Below are positions 23,961-35,321 of a stretch of DNA of 64,000 nucleotides, in pieces. The translations under genes and the position numbers were made by a program. This DNA is from Oasisia sp. SBJ-2009. Taxonomy: Eukaryota > Annelida > Polychaeta > Sabellida > Siboglinidae. Location: contig OZ024858.1 of NCBI GenBank assembly GCA_964017155.1, positions 25,230,687-25,294,686 on the forward strand, in the 5' to 3' direction. How positions within the stretch are numbered: the first letter of the stretch is position 1; every line of letters starts with the position of its first letter. Under the pieces are notes generated by a model. The model ran no database searches and was not told the DNA's origin. It worked only from the letters and a program-made list of their open reading frames with translations.

Positions 23961-24468
23961 ACATTATTATTATTATTTATTAATCCATGGTATTCACTAT
24001 TATTAGTATCATCAGTATAATTATCATCAGTATTATTATTATTTTTATAATTTGTATTAATGTTACTATTAGTGTTACTATTGTTATTATGATTAATATT
24101 GCTATTACTAGTGCTATTATTGGTGCGATTAATATTGGTATTATTAGTATTAGTATTACTACTACTATTTTTATTTATTATTATTACTACTATTACCACT
24201 ACTATTATTACTACTATTATTATTATTACAATTAATGTTACTATCACTATTACTATTACTGGTACTTTTATATTATTGTTATTATAACTAATATTGCTAC
24301 TACTAGTGGTAGTACTGGTACGATTAATATTAGTATTAATATTAATACTACTATCATTATTATTATTACCATTACTATTATTATTATTATTATTATTACT
24401 ACTACTATTATTATCAGTATTATTAATATTATAATTATTATTATTATTACCATTATTATTATTACTCC
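23961..24468. repeat. Degenerate ATT/ACT triplet tract
   Basis: Half a kilobase made almost only of ATT, ACT, AGT and related trinucleotides on the plus strand, without long perfect runs. It is probably an old ATT microsatellite that has accumulated substitutions. Long open frames on both strands are artefacts of this composition. Confidence 0.85.
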
Positions 24469-25149
24469 TTAGTTTGTTAGAACGCGGTTTAGTACATGTA
24501 CATATATATATATACGTCGAAGGTTGATCCGCTTTTGCGCCATTTTTGTGTATGTATACACCCGTTGTTTATTCGGGCATTATGGCTCTTACTTTGTATA
24601 TATATATGATGCACCGAATAAACTGTTTAAAGACAAAAAAAAAAAGTATTGTTGTTATGAATATCTACTGCATGATTATCACATCAATCATATAATTGTG
24701 TTGTTTATGTGAAATAAGAGTTCTTCTAAAATTCTCTATTTTGTGTAACATTTTGACATAATTAACTAATCTATAATTTAGAAACCATTAAATATATATA
24801 TATACAGTCACACCTCATTATACCGCGACGCTCGGGAGCCACGAAATGGAACCGCGTTGTAAACGGGGCGCGTTATTCATGTTCTGGTATCGCCATAGTC
24901 CGTCAGGTGGCGCCACAGTCAAACACACAATAGTACCCGACAACCCCCGCGCCAACGTGTCATAAGATGCGAGTCGATGTGTTGTATTGATTTTAGAATG
25001 TGATAAGTTATCCAATGCTAAACTGAATAAAACACATGTATGTAGTGTTTTGGATGGTTAATCGTCAATTACGTGCGACAGGGCTATCTACGGTAATTCT
25101 ACAGACCAAGATATATTGTATGCAAATCCAGAGCCCCGACGACTACAAT

Positions 25150-25188
25150 CACAGCTTCGCCGAAGCCGAAGGCGAAGCTGTGATTCAA
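25150..25188. repeat. 15-bp hairpin inside the Tigger element
   Basis: AATCACAGCTTCGCC and its exact complement GGCGAAGCTGTGATT flank a 9-nt loop, followed at once by a smaller hairpin around TTCAACTGAATGTTGAA. It lies between the transposase stop and the left end, a possible 3' transcript structure; function unknown. Confidence 0.75.
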
Positions 25189-25673
25189 CTGAATGTTGAA
25201 TTGAATAAAACATGTACCGTTCAACTCCTACGATGCAACAACGGCGGTGCGCAGGATGCGAATCTGCAGCTACGCCTACGGTGAGCCAGCGAAAGCAATG
25301 CGGTCTACATACACCTTGTCAAGCCTAAATACCATTGACGTATTGCGTCTGTTGTATTAATTTAAATAGGGGATTAGATATGCTATTGATGGTTATAATG
25401 TGGGAAACAATGAGGATTACTAAGCGACAATTGCCTGCTACGCTGGTGTAGATCCATGTACGACTAGCCACTTCGCTAATGTAATTCGAAAACGATAACC
25501 AGGAGGTAAGCAACGGAACATGTTTGAAGCTTGCAGCATACGAGTTTAAATAAAAACACAAATATAAAGTCGACAATTTATTGACGAAAAAACTTGGTAT
25601 TAGGTTACATTATGTAAGTTACTGGCATAAAATACAAATAGGCGATGCACTGAAGTCTTATCGCTAGCAACGT

Positions 25674-27267
25674 TCACTTCGCGTTAAAAAAGTCTGTCAG
25701 CTTTTTCTGTTTCCTGCTGGCTAGCTGTTGGGCCTTGGCAGTGTTCAGAAAGTCCGCCATTTGGAGTTCTTGGACGTGGCCACTGTCACAACTCTCAATC
25801 CACCGCAGGCCGATTTCGAGTGCTGCAACGACTTCTGCAGGTGATGGTAGAGGTGGTGTTTCTGCGTCTTCTTCATCAGCTGCATCAGCTGGAACAGCGC
25901 ACGGTGTTTCATTGATGATGTCTTCATCAGTCAGTTGACCGGTTACGGGACAAGACTCGTCAATGGTCGTCCACTCGTCCAGAAATCTGTCGAGTGTTTC
26001 GTCAACATCGAGTTGACTCCTCAGAGACGGATTTCATCGACACTGAATCCCAGGAAATCAGTGTCGTCGTTGTCGTCACCAGTTGCATCGGTGATAGCAG
26101 GGAACGCTGCACCAAGTCCCTCCATCCAACAGTTGGTAATGGTCGTTGGTGTCACACCTTCCCACGCCCTCCCTGCCACAAGAAACATTTGTTTCAGGTA
26201 GAAAGCCTTCAGGAACTGCGTTACGTCATGATCGGAGATGATCATCTCTTTAACCAATTCCTGTCGGTAGCGTCGCTTGAATGCTGCGATAATTCCCTGG
26301 TCCAGAGGCTGTATCACGCTTGTCGTATTTGGCGGCATGTACATCACGGTGATGTTCCCGTCTGCTGAGCGTAGCATATCCGCAGGTGGATGGGCGTGGC
26401 AGTTGTCCAGCAGAAGTAGTGCCTTCTCTTCCAGGCGACGCCCTCGCAAATGTCGTCTGACGGACGGCACAAACGATTTCTTAAACCACTCGGTGAAGAT
26501 GGCGGCTGTCATCCATGCATTTCCACTAGCCATATAGGCAAGGTTTCCATGTTCACATGGTGGAAACAGCGAGGCTTCGCGGACTTCCCGATGCACAACG
26601 GTTTCAGTTTGTGCGTGCCGGTTTTGTTCACGCAGAACAACACGGTTGTCCGGTCTTTCGCTAGTTTGTAGCCTTCTGTTTTGCGAGGGTCGTTTCTCAT
26701 CGCCAGCGTACGGTCGGGTAGCATCTTGAAAAACAAGCCGGTTTCGTCAGCGTTGTAGATTTGCTCTCCACACAGGCTGTTGTCTTCCATAAACTTGACA
26801 AGTTTAGGAGGAAACCTGGCGGCGCCCTCTGCATCGGCAGATCGCTTCTCTCCCACGACTTTGGCCTGGGAAATGCCGTGCCGACGCTGCCACCTCCAAA
26901 GCCACCCCTGGCTGGCCACAAACTCAGATTCGTCACCTTTGATGGCTTTGTTCAGCTTCGCAGCCTGCGCCTTCACAATAGGCCCGCTTATAGGCAGCCC
27001 AGCCTGCCTTTCTTGGACGAACCACGTCAGCATTGCTGTGTCCAGCGTTGGATCTCGCGAGAGACGTGCCTTCTTTCTACGCAAGCCGTCGTCGTCTTGC
27101 AGTGTGTGGACGAACTCTCTGAGTTTAACCTCATCTTTGAGCCATCCCCGAAGAGTTGACTCGGGAATGCCCATCTCTCTTGAAATCTTACATTGCGCTT
27201 CGCCGTTTCGCATACGCGTGACTAGTTCTAGCTTTTCGCGAACCGTGTAAGCTTTTCTTTTCGGCAT
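25674..27267 (-). pseudogene. Tigger-type transposase, two frameshifts
   Basis: Starts at MPKRKAYTVREKLELV (ATG 27,265-27,267). First comes the CENP-B-like helix-turn-helix (MRNGEAQCKISREMGIPEST), then a second DNA-binding helix set (FVASQGWLWRWQRRHGIS), then the DDE nuclease: NADETGLFFKMLP (first Asp), LLLDNCHAHPP (second Asp), VIQPLDQGIIAAFKRRYR (third Asp). The frame shifts near 26,545 (between HHVNMETLP and YMASGNAWMT) and again near 26,030; the C-terminus continues DVDETLDRFLDEWTTIDES to NTAKAQQLASRKQKKLTDFF and a stop at 25,674. Total about 530 residues, the normal length. The catalytic triad is intact, so this copy died recently or carries sequencing errors. It would cut and paste the element by its CAGTCAC ends. 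Confidence 0.93.
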
Positions 27268-28771
27268 ATCGTTTCTCGAGAGCGTGACTTTATACTGTAG
27301 CAGCGGAATAATAGTGATACTTCCTTGCTGTTTCCCTTCTGATTTATAGTGCTGCTGGCTAAACAATTGCATTTAACATGATTACAGCCAAGTTTAATGT
27401 CAAAGCATTGAGCTGTTTTCAAAGTCTTAATGGATTTTGAGTACAAACGGATTACTCCCGAAGTCTGAAATCGATTTGATTCATGTCATGTAAGCTGTTT
27501 AAATTCTACTGTTTTGAATCTTTCAAGGGATGAGCATTGTTGTAGAGTCGAGTCGATGTAAGAGTAATTAAGTCTCTGATATCTAAATGTGTGAGAATCT
27601 AACTATTGTGCGGCGGCAGGTTCGCGTAAATCTTGATTGCAATTTACAACTCGCCGCGGCCGAAGCAAATACGACAATACGACTGATGTCCCCGCAGCTG
27701 CAAAACCTGTTTCTAGGGCCTAGTCTGCATTTATTGATCGTTGAAATTGCATCTATAGTTCAAAGGGACAAACAAGAGGACATAAAACAAGTGTGACAGT
27801 TATTACAACGTGCCATAAATTGTACTTCAGTATAGATCAGTGCAGTGTTCACCCTGGGGCCGGCCAAACACCGCGTCATCTTCCCGCCAGTGCAGAAGTA
27901 AACAACAAGATGGCGGACATTCGTCTCGACGAACTTTCCAGATCCTAACGTTTCTTCGGAATATCTCAAGTTACCGCGACTATGTTTCAACAAAACAACT
28001 GCAACTGAACAACTTTGGATGCTTTTTGATGTGATAATTCGACCATTTGTCAGCGGGTTTGCGGCGGTGGTGAATGTAGCAGCAATCGGCCGGCCTAAAA
28101 TGGCCCGCTGCGATTTCGAAAAAAATTCGTCCAAAAAAAAGTTCTCAACGGATTGGATTCATATTTGTTTTATTTGGCAGCTAATATGTATGGCTACGTT
28201 TGTCTCGCTTGAAGTAGGAAATGTGTCCGTTCAGTAATTAGTTAGGAACGGGATAGTGCGTTTATTTTTTTCATTTTTTTGGATGACGTTCAGCTAATAA
28301 TATCACCATGATTATCCGACATAATATAGATGGTATCATTTTATTATAATAAAGAATTCATTTGGCAGTAAAATTATATATAATTCATATATTTATGATA
28401 AGTATTTGCAGAGTTATGATTTTTATTGTAACAGTATGCAAAACACAATTTTCGCTGGCCGGTCGCAGGGACCTTCTTGGACGAAATAATAACTGGATCG
28501 CGTAGCGCCATTTTCTCCCTGGCGGGAAAACATAAAAACATATATCCCCTGGCGGCAGAAATTCGGGGTCCACGACCGATCGCGTTACAAGCGATTCGCG
28601 TTATAGCAAGTCGCGTTATTGCGAGGCGTGACTGTATATATGCAGATACAGGAGGCAGTTCCTGTAAGTATCAGGAAATATTAAATTTTTTAAATGTTTC
28701 TATGCTGTGTAATGACGGCTCGTCTGGGGCGAGTTCTTCTAATCATGGAATATAGGCATTATTATTCAGTG

Positions 28772-28983
28772 CTTGTTAGCGAATGCTTGTCTCGGGCAAG
28801 TTATTCTGTATTGAATATATACAAATGCATGTTTTTTTCCTGTTTCTTACACTGTCTGATCTTGTCAAATCAGGGTCTAGGTTAGCGAATGCTTGTCTCG
28901 GACAAGTTATTCTATATTGAATATATACACATGTATGCTTTCATGTTTCTGACAATGGCTGATCTTGTCAAGTCAGGGTCTAT
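28772..28983. repeat. Two tandem ~105-bp units with TTGTCTCGGGCAAG
   Basis: Two copies of a unit that contains GCTTGTCTCGGGCAAGTTAT, TTGAATATATACA and CTGATCTTGTCAA. The core GCTTGTCTCGGGCAAG is itself an imperfect palindrome. Solitary cores lie at 28,725, 30,145 and 32,030, so the array may have been broken up by the elements inserted at 29.0-31.9 kb. Confidence 0.75.
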
Positions 28984-29039
28984 GTAAGGTTTTCCTTTTA
29001 CATAGTGTTTTTACTCAAGAATTATACACGGTTCATTAA

Positions 29040-30123
29040 CTCTTAAATACTGGGTAGACCGCCTTCTTATTTTACACCCTGCTGTGGGCAGACAATTTTA
29101 AGATGGCAACTATCTGGGAATTATCCTGCATGTTGCTTGCATTAAAATTTGAATAACTCGACAACCGATGCACGAAAATATATGAAATTAATTGCACTGT
29201 ACATGGAATGATTGTGTGAATAAAATGTGTTATTACAATTTATGTGTTGCAGCAATCAATTACATTTCAGATCTTGAAGCAAACTTCAACAATTATAATG
29301 AACAAATAAATAAGCAACTTCATCATGCTAAATATTGAAAAAATATTAGAACACATAACAGTGATCCTGTGGAACTAATGTAGCCATGTATGTTAGTTTT
29401 ATCCTAGTAAAACATTTATCAATTTTTGACGGTTAGTTTTCAAATTATAATTGCTTTTGTAAACAACGCCAACGCGTCAGAAGACAAAAATCATGCCATA
29501 ATTTACAAAATGGCTATCGTTTACCAATCATGTTGCCGAATGCAATGTTCTTTTCGTATGTAAAATCAACACTCGAATAACGAAAGATAGCACACTCCTT
29601 TCACAAGTAGATGCTCCCTTATCAGAAGCAATGTGAGCGTAGTGCATATTAATCAAATACTATAAATTAAATAAACCAAACGAAGTACGGACGGTGATCC
29701 GATCAACAAAATGGCTGCAAATCGGCGAAACGAACATGCCGCCGACGGGTCATCTTCTTCGTATCTCAACAACGAAAAGTCGCACAGACAACGTAGATGG
29801 ACGATAACAGGGTCTCCGTGATCGCTGTCGACATTATTCACGTTGCAAACATCGAAATCCGGCTCGAAATCGTTGAGAATTGATCTCAGTAATATCCGCC
29901 AAATGCCGCACGATGTCGGAGGTCAACTAGATGAACGCACTTCAACATCCTTCCAAATAAAAAACAGAGCTTAGGTCAGCAGTTTCAGCTGGCTGGTTAA
30001 AGTAAAAGAGGGATCTGATTGTGGTAAACGAAAGGCCCACGAACTGTGATTTTACTGGGCGGTTTTGGACGGTCTGCGCGTACGAGGGGTTGGGCGGTTT
30101 TGGACGGTCTGCGCAGTAAAGAG
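29040..30123. mobile_element. TTAA-flanked inverted-repeat element 1
   Basis: Flanked by TTAA at 29,036-29,039 and 30,124-30,127. Left end CTCTTAAATACTGGGTAGAC; complement of the right end CTCTTTACTGCGCAGACCG, matching apart from a 3-nt indel and two substitutions. Near the right end a 30-bp unit with GGGCGGTTTTGGACGGTCTG is duplicated. TTAA targets are used by piggyBac and Kolobok elements. No transposase frame is present, so it would be non-autonomous. Confidence 0.6.
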
Positions 30124-30215
30124 TTAATACAGTATGAGTAAGCCTTGTCTCGGGCAAGTGCTTCCAATCATGGTTTATATGACAGCTGCCTTAAGGCACT
30201 TTAGTCTTTAGTTAA

Positions 30216-31856
30216 AGGACAAACAAAGTTAACTTTTACGTGGCATACACCTAATAGAGTTAATATAAAGTAACAATTTCCACATATACTCAATTTTTTA
30301 ACGCCAGCGGTTTACCAGAAAAACACCTTTTGAATGAAACTCAAAAGGCATTTATGTGGGCAACAAAACCAGAGCTTATATTCGGGTGTATACGGTAAAC
30401 AAATTAGGACGCTGACAAGCTCAGTGTCCAGCCTCTCTTTCGATAGTTCTCGAGTTTGAAAGGGTAAATATTGATTTGCTCTCGATTGTTGTTAAACAAT
30501 TATGTTACGAGGTTCCGTTTATTGCGACATTTATCATTCTGTTGTTCAGTACTATGTCGTCGCAAATTTCCCACCCTCCTTCCCCATCGTCACCTGGGTA
30601 TTTCAAACTGGTGTTGATATATGCTGTGTTTCGTTTTATTTGTACATATTTGTAAATACACTATACATAGTCTATATTATATTGTTACCAAGTGTCTAAA
30701 ACGTTATTGTCTTGTATTTTTGACATTACGATCACACTGTCTTGTATATTACATCTCACATTGTCGATTTGTGTTATATACTTGTCTAATATGAGTGTAC
30801 TTTCAAGGGATTTTAGGGCGAGGACATGTGCTCATGTTCCTAACGCTTTCCCCTTGGTCATAACCTATAACTTGCATACTTTGTTTGAATAATTGATATG
30901 GTGGGTTTCCAACACCTGCGTGTGGTCGGTTCCCCCACCTTTGCTGTCAATCTATGTGTTTGTTATAACGGTGATGACATTGTGTACTAGTGTATTGGAA
31001 TTATTTTGTGCTAGTTATACATAAAGAGTTGGCTTACTTTTAAGCTCGCATACAAACATATATCTGACTTGTGTTTTCAGCAAACTAGCCACGTCTCTGT
31101 GTCACAAATTTAGATGGTAGCGTTGTCCCGCATAAAAATATTTTTTAACACCCAGCCATCCAAATGCTATGCGCTACCCCATCTTAGACGAAGAATGACG
31201 TCACGACGGTGATCGAGGCGCTCTCCACGTAGATTCCCTGCATAGGGTTTGGCTGTTGTCATGAAATGGCTGCAACTCGGCAACGCGCGTAACATGCTGA
31301 TGAAGGTAAATATAAAGTTGTCTATTATTGTTATCGCTGAAATCATCCCATCAACTGATGATACATGTCTACATCAACGCATTTCTCCTCAAAATGGACC
31401 GAGCAAAGTGCCAAACAGTACGCCCGCAAATCACCAACGTGAATCGCTTCAATACTACCAGTTGTTTCAACTATTATTGCAACCGTATGCCGAACACGAA
31501 GGCATAATTACTAAAATTTACCATAGATTTAACCACAGATTTAGATATACGTCTATAAGCAGCTGCTAGATGTCACGCCAACTGAACGAACTGTCGAAGA
31601 CTCGAAGTTGTTGACCCTTAACAGCATCGCCGGAAGCTGTCCGAGATATAGAATGCCGTGCGCTGAATGGCCAAGCCAAATTAACCCTTCACCTATGGCG
31701 GCGTCTAGACCATCGTGGATTTCGTTAGAATTTTAGACTTTAAAGTCACATTCTGAGTAAACCGCTGACGTTAAAAAATTTAGTATATGTGGAAATTGTT
31801 ACTTTGTATAAACTCTATTAGGTGTATGACACAAAGCCGTAGCCTGTTTTTGTCCT
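30216..31856. mobile_element. TTAA-flanked inverted-repeat element 2
   Basis: TTAA at 30,212-30,215 and 31,857-31,860. The termini (AGGACAAA at the left; TTTGTCCT at the right) open inverted repeats about 125 bp long that share ACACCTAATAGAGTT, AAAGTAACAATTTCCACATA and AACGCCAGCGGTTTAC with few differences. The interior (1.4 kb) has only short frames I do not recognise. Non-autonomous piggyBac- or Kolobok-like element is the best reading. Confidence 0.7.
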
Positions 31857-31945
31857 TTAATGTGTAATGTTGCATACTGCTAGGTAGCAATGGCTTGTCT
31901 CCAGTCATTTCATGGCCATGGATAGAAACATAGGGATGTTTCCAG

Positions 31946-31996
31946 GGATATATGATGTATGTAAGGTATTTAATACCTTACATACATCATATATCC
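31946..31996. repeat. Near-perfect 51-bp palindrome
   Basis: 24-nt arms, GGATATATGATGTATGTAAG plus GTAT and its exact complement, around a 3-nt centre. It lies 90 bp right of the TTAA element and is followed by two further ATATCCAT copies. It would form a stable hairpin or cruciform. Confidence 0.9.
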
Positions 31997-32494
31997 ATAT
32001 ATCCATATAGCCATAATGGCTTGAGAAACTTGTCTCGGGCGAGTTATCTATAGCTTTGGTGGGGCGGTCACATGTCTAGGTGACCTGGTGGCGGAATGGC
32101 CCCACCTCTCTGGGGATTAGCTCAAACTGGTTAGTTAAAATAATTATATTATGTTGTCACATGTTTGGTGGATCATTGTATATAATGTATATATGTTATT
32201 GTTTAACACCCATAATGTGGGCCTCTCTTTTTGTATGATGTTTATGTAGATGAGGCAATGTATGAAGACCTATTAGGCCCACATTTGTGGTAACTATTGC
32301 ATGTATTTTATAGTTCAAATGTCAGAAATAAATTCTGGCCATTTTCATTCCACCTGGTGTTGTGTTGTTGCCTTGCGTAAATACGACATTATGATACAAG
32401 TCAAATGCCTTTTATGTGGGCATTGCTCCGAGCCTAAAGACTAACATTTACGGTAATTCCAGCGACTTAGGCTAGGCAGGGTCACATGACTTTC

Positions 32495-32517
32495 CACGTG
32501 ATACTATGGTATAAAAG
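32495..32517 (+). promoter_or_regulatory. Putative promoter of the retroelement
   Basis: TATAAAAG at 32,510-32,517, with a CACGTG E-box just upstream at 32,495-32,500, 163 bp before the hydrolase start codon. The spacing suits a Pol II start near 32,540. Inferred from motif and position only. Confidence 0.45.
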
Positions 32518-32679
32518 GGCAGCCGCGCTGTTGCCGCTGCCCAGTGCGAATTACAAAGAAAGAAAGGTAACCACACATTGTCATTCGATTGAGTTTTATG
32601 TTATTGGTATTTGCCTAATTTGTCTCAATACTGTTAGTGGTTACTGCTCTTCGATATAGTATTCATAGCATTGGCAGCT

Positions 32680-33240
32680 ATGTTTGAGGTTAAAGTTCTG
32701 GGTCATTCCTTTGTTCGTCGATTAGCGCTTTATTCCGTTGAGAATAAATCTTTGCATTTTAATCTCGACGACGATAAATTTAACGTAACGTTTGTGGCTA
32801 GAGGCGGGCTTAAAGTCCCCCAACTGTATTCGTTCGCGACCAAGGTGGCTAACAGCGATATAGTTTTTCTGGAGGTGGGGACTAACGATATCTCGGAGGT
32901 TGACCCGATGGTTTTAGGAGACCGCGTGCTCGCGTACGCGACCTACTTAGGTGTCATGGCCGCGGTTCAACGTGTTGTTGTTTCGCAAATGTTTTTCCGT
33001 AGTGCGGAACTGTCGCGTTTCTCGTTACGCGAGGATTTCAATGACCGGGTTGTGGATTATAATAATTATATGGCCGACGCAGTCCAGTCTTTTGAGACGG
33101 TAACATTTTGGCGACATCGTGGTCTGTGGGCCGATTGGTCTAAATATCTTGTTGATGGTGTACATTATAATCAGGAGGGTAACCGAAAGTACTACAACAG
33201 CGTTCGAGGAGCGATTATCGCTGCCGCTAATACTCTCTAA
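32680..33240 (+). CDS. SGNH/GDSL-type hydrolase of a Ngaro-like retroelement
   Basis: A 186-residue open frame. The family blocks are present: block I as VLGHSFVRRL (Ser nucleophile in G-H-S instead of the usual G-D-S), block III as EVGTNDIS (Gly and Asn of the oxyanion hole), and block V as DGVHYNQEGN (Asp and His of the triad). The conserved block II glycine may be in ARGGLKVPQL. There is no signal peptide or membrane segment, so a cytosolic esterase or lipase-like activity is expected; substrate unknown. It is the first gene of a unit continuing with gag (34,233) and reverse transcriptase (35,158), the same order as in the intact element at 53.8-61.0 kb. The frame has no stop, although the element is truncated at its 3' end. 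Start chosen as the first ATG; the frame is also open 9 bp upstream. Confidence 0.85.
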   Translation: MFEVKVLGHSFVRRLALYSVENKSLHFNLDDDKFNVTFVARGGLKVPQLYSFATKVANSDIVFLEVGTNDISEVDPMVLGDRVLAYATYLGVMAAVQRVVVSQMFFRSAELSRFSLREDFNDRVVDYNNYMADAVQSFETVTFWRHRGLWADWSKYLVDGVHYNQEGNRKYYNSVRGAIIAAANTL

Positions 33241-33262
33241 GTAATCGGACGGTTAGCTGTTT

Positions 33263-34015
33263 GTGCGGCCTGTGATTCATGGAAAATGTGAGAACATTGA
33301 CGGCCTCGTGGCATTGGTCACTGTTTATTCACCGTCCACTCTAAACATCAGTAAAAAATTGAAATTAAACAATCATAACCGTGTTACCCTACCGATTCAT
33401 GGAAAATGTGAGAACATTGACGGCCTCGTGGCATTGATCATTTGTTTATTCACCGTCCACTAAAAACATAAGTAAAAATAACGTGTTTATCGATAATAAA
33501 AATGATGAGATGTGTAGCAACTGTGGCCCCAGTCATTGGCTTGTTTACCTTTAAATCATAATTTATTTACAAATGGCTGACGTCCGACACATGATAGCCT
33601 CGTGGCAAAGTCATTGTCGTGGTCAGCTGTTTGACTGCTCCATGTTTGACTAATTTACAAATGGTTGACATACGACACATGACAGCCTCGTGGCAACGTC
33701 ATTGTCGTGGTCAGCTGTTTGACGGCTTCATGTTTGACTATACCATTTAAGTCAGTGACGGCCTCGTGGCAAGTTTCACGATTTAATATGGCTGTGGTAA
33801 AACATTTTTGCTGAAGTTAATGATTTGTTGTGCCTGGATTGGCCGTTGATGTTGTGCCTGGATTGGCCCGGTTTAATTTATGCCACGGATTGGCCTGGAT
33901 TTATATAGGCCACGAATTGGTCAATTGTATCTAGGTGCCACGGATTGGCGCCTTATGTGCCACGGATTGGCGGTTTCTAATTTGTGCCACGGATTGGCTG
34001 CTTTTATTATATGCA
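33263..34015 (+). repeat. Repeat-rich spacer between hydrolase and gag
   Basis: Three repeat types follow each other. First, two copies (about 33,270 and 33,393) of a unit with ATTCATGGAAAATGTGAGAA and GACGGCCTCGTGGCATTG. Then two copies (about 33,570 and 33,655) with GCCTCGTGGCAA and CGTCATTGTCGTGGTCAGCT. Then seven or eight copies of TGCCACGGATTGGC or TGCCTGGATTGGCC at 33,830-34,000. The corresponding spacer of the other Ngaro-type element (58.9-59.35 kb) is also a tandem repeat, with unrelated sequence. Confidence 0.8.
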
Positions 34016-34232
34016 ATAATTTATAATAAAGTGTACTTTATACATAGGTGTTCGTTTTGTGTTTCAAGTGACATTAGGGCTTTCAGTTAATTCCAAATTT
34101 GAATTGTCACATTTCTTGATTCCTGTGACAGCTAGTCACTAAATTTACTTTAATTGCTGGCTTCGGCTACTGAGGAACACCTGTATGTTAACTGTGAGAT
34201 TAGTGCTGTCCGGTTGGCATTACGATTTCAGA

Positions 34233-35321
34233 ATGCCACCGAAAAGAGGAAGAAAGTCGATTCGTCCGGCCCGTTACAGTGATGACGTGACAACACGCAG
34301 CACAACTAAACGCCGTCGTACTACCCGTGTGGAGACAGCTCCATCGGACGACGAGGCCCAAGCAGTGACGGTGGCTCCCCCGGACATTGTAGTGCTTAAT
34401 GAACAGATGGCTGCCATGCAGCAACAAATCCAGTCAATTAGTGACGTTGTTATTGGTATGGCTACCGCAGCTGCGGCGCCACCTACTGAGTGCGAGGAGA
34501 CACGCCCACTGCGACGCCCCGCGGCGGCTGCCGGATCTGCGGCTACTGTTGCATCGGACGTTGTTGTGGACAGTGCATGCGTGCTAGGTGAGAACATTGA
34601 TGAACACTTCCCATGGGTAATGCAGTCCTTCTCATCTGTCCCACTCGGGAGTTTGGTTGACCCAAAAATTAAGGCCAAAATTTGGGCAAAGCAGTTTGTC
34701 GAGCTAGAGTTGCTAGCGGCCGAGTCTACCCCCCAAACATTGTTTATGCTTGATGCACACACAAGTAAGCCAGTAGTTGAGGTTAGGGACCAGCCAACAA
34801 AGAGAATCACCAACGTAGAGCAATGGACAGACGCCTTCCTCCTTTACATTGCAATCTACCTCGAACGCCATCCCGCAGATACAGCTGACATCCTAAAATA
34901 TTTGCAAATTATTCGCACCATGTCAGCTAATGCCCATAGCAAGCTTTTCATGTCCTATGACCGAAATTTCCGCAAGTTGAGGGCTCGCAATTCCATGCCG
35001 TGGTGTAATATTCACCAAGAATTGTTTCACCATGTCTCATCAGAAGCAAACAAGGCTCAGAGCCAAAGCAGGGGGGGGTTCCCTTTGACCAGGCAGCCCT
35101 TTCGTCAGCCCTTTCAGAGAAAGCAGTCCTTTCCCGCCGGATACTGCTACGCCTTCTGTGCCACAGGGCGCTGCAGAAATGCGGCGTGCACCTACTCCCA
35201 CATGTGCCCGACATGTAGTGGACCCCATGCCCCATCAATGTGTCCAACAAAGCGTACAGGCCAACGCCCTTCCAACGCCTTTGCTAGTCGCCCCGCTATC
35301 CAGGCTCTTAGAAAGAAGTAA
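34233..35321 (+). CDS. Gag-like protein of a Ngaro-like retroelement
   Basis: About 362 residues from MPPKRGRKSIRPARY. The N-terminus is basic, followed by an Ala/Pro-rich part with a predicted helix (NEQMAAMQQQIQSISDVVI), a central helical domain (IWAKQFVELELL, WTDAFLLYIAIYLERHP), and a C-terminal cysteine-rich region: CYAFCATGRCRNAACTYSH (CCCH-like) and then CPTCSGPHAPSMC (C-x2-C-x3-H-x4-C). The minus-strand element's Gag ends with the same two fingers in the same order. Such proteins coat the element RNA. The frame overlaps the next one (35,158) by about 160 bp, so the polymerase is probably made by frameshifting or reinitiation. The frame is intact. Start chosen at 34,233 because upstream codons look non-coding. 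Confidence 0.8.
   Translation: MPPKRGRKSIRPARYSDDVTTRSTTKRRRTTRVETAPSDDEAQAVTVAPPDIVVLNEQMAAMQQQIQSISDVVIGMATAAAAPPTECEETRPLRRPAAAAGSAATVASDVVVDSACVLGENIDEHFPWVMQSFSSVPLGSLVDPKIKAKIWAKQFVELELLAAESTPQTLFMLDAHTSKPVVEVRDQPTKRITNVEQWTDAFLLYIAIYLERHPADTADILKYLQIIRTMSANAHSKLFMSYDRNFRKLRARNSMPWCNIHQELFHHVSSEANKAQSQSRGGFPLTRQPFRQPFQRKQSFPAGYCYAFCATGRCRNAACTYSHMCPTCSGPHAPSMCPTKRTGQRPSNAFASRPAIQALRKK

Larger units (their letters stand above)
24805..28634 (-). mobile_element. Tigger/pogo DNA transposon, whole
   Basis: Left end CAGTCACACCTCATTATACC starts at 24,805; the complement of the right end, CAGTCACGCCTCGCAATAAC, closes at 28,634. Both ends are flanked by TA, the target used by the Tc1/mariner-pogo group. 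Inside the ends, GCGTTATA-type words recur (28,580-28,620), as often seen in Tigger ends. The element carries one minus-strand transposase of the Tigger type. Length 3.83 kb. Confidence 0.95.

Noticed and set aside
25994..26537. Plus-strand frames over 26-27 kb
   Set aside because: Antisense shadows of the minus-strand Tigger transposase, which has all domain motifs.
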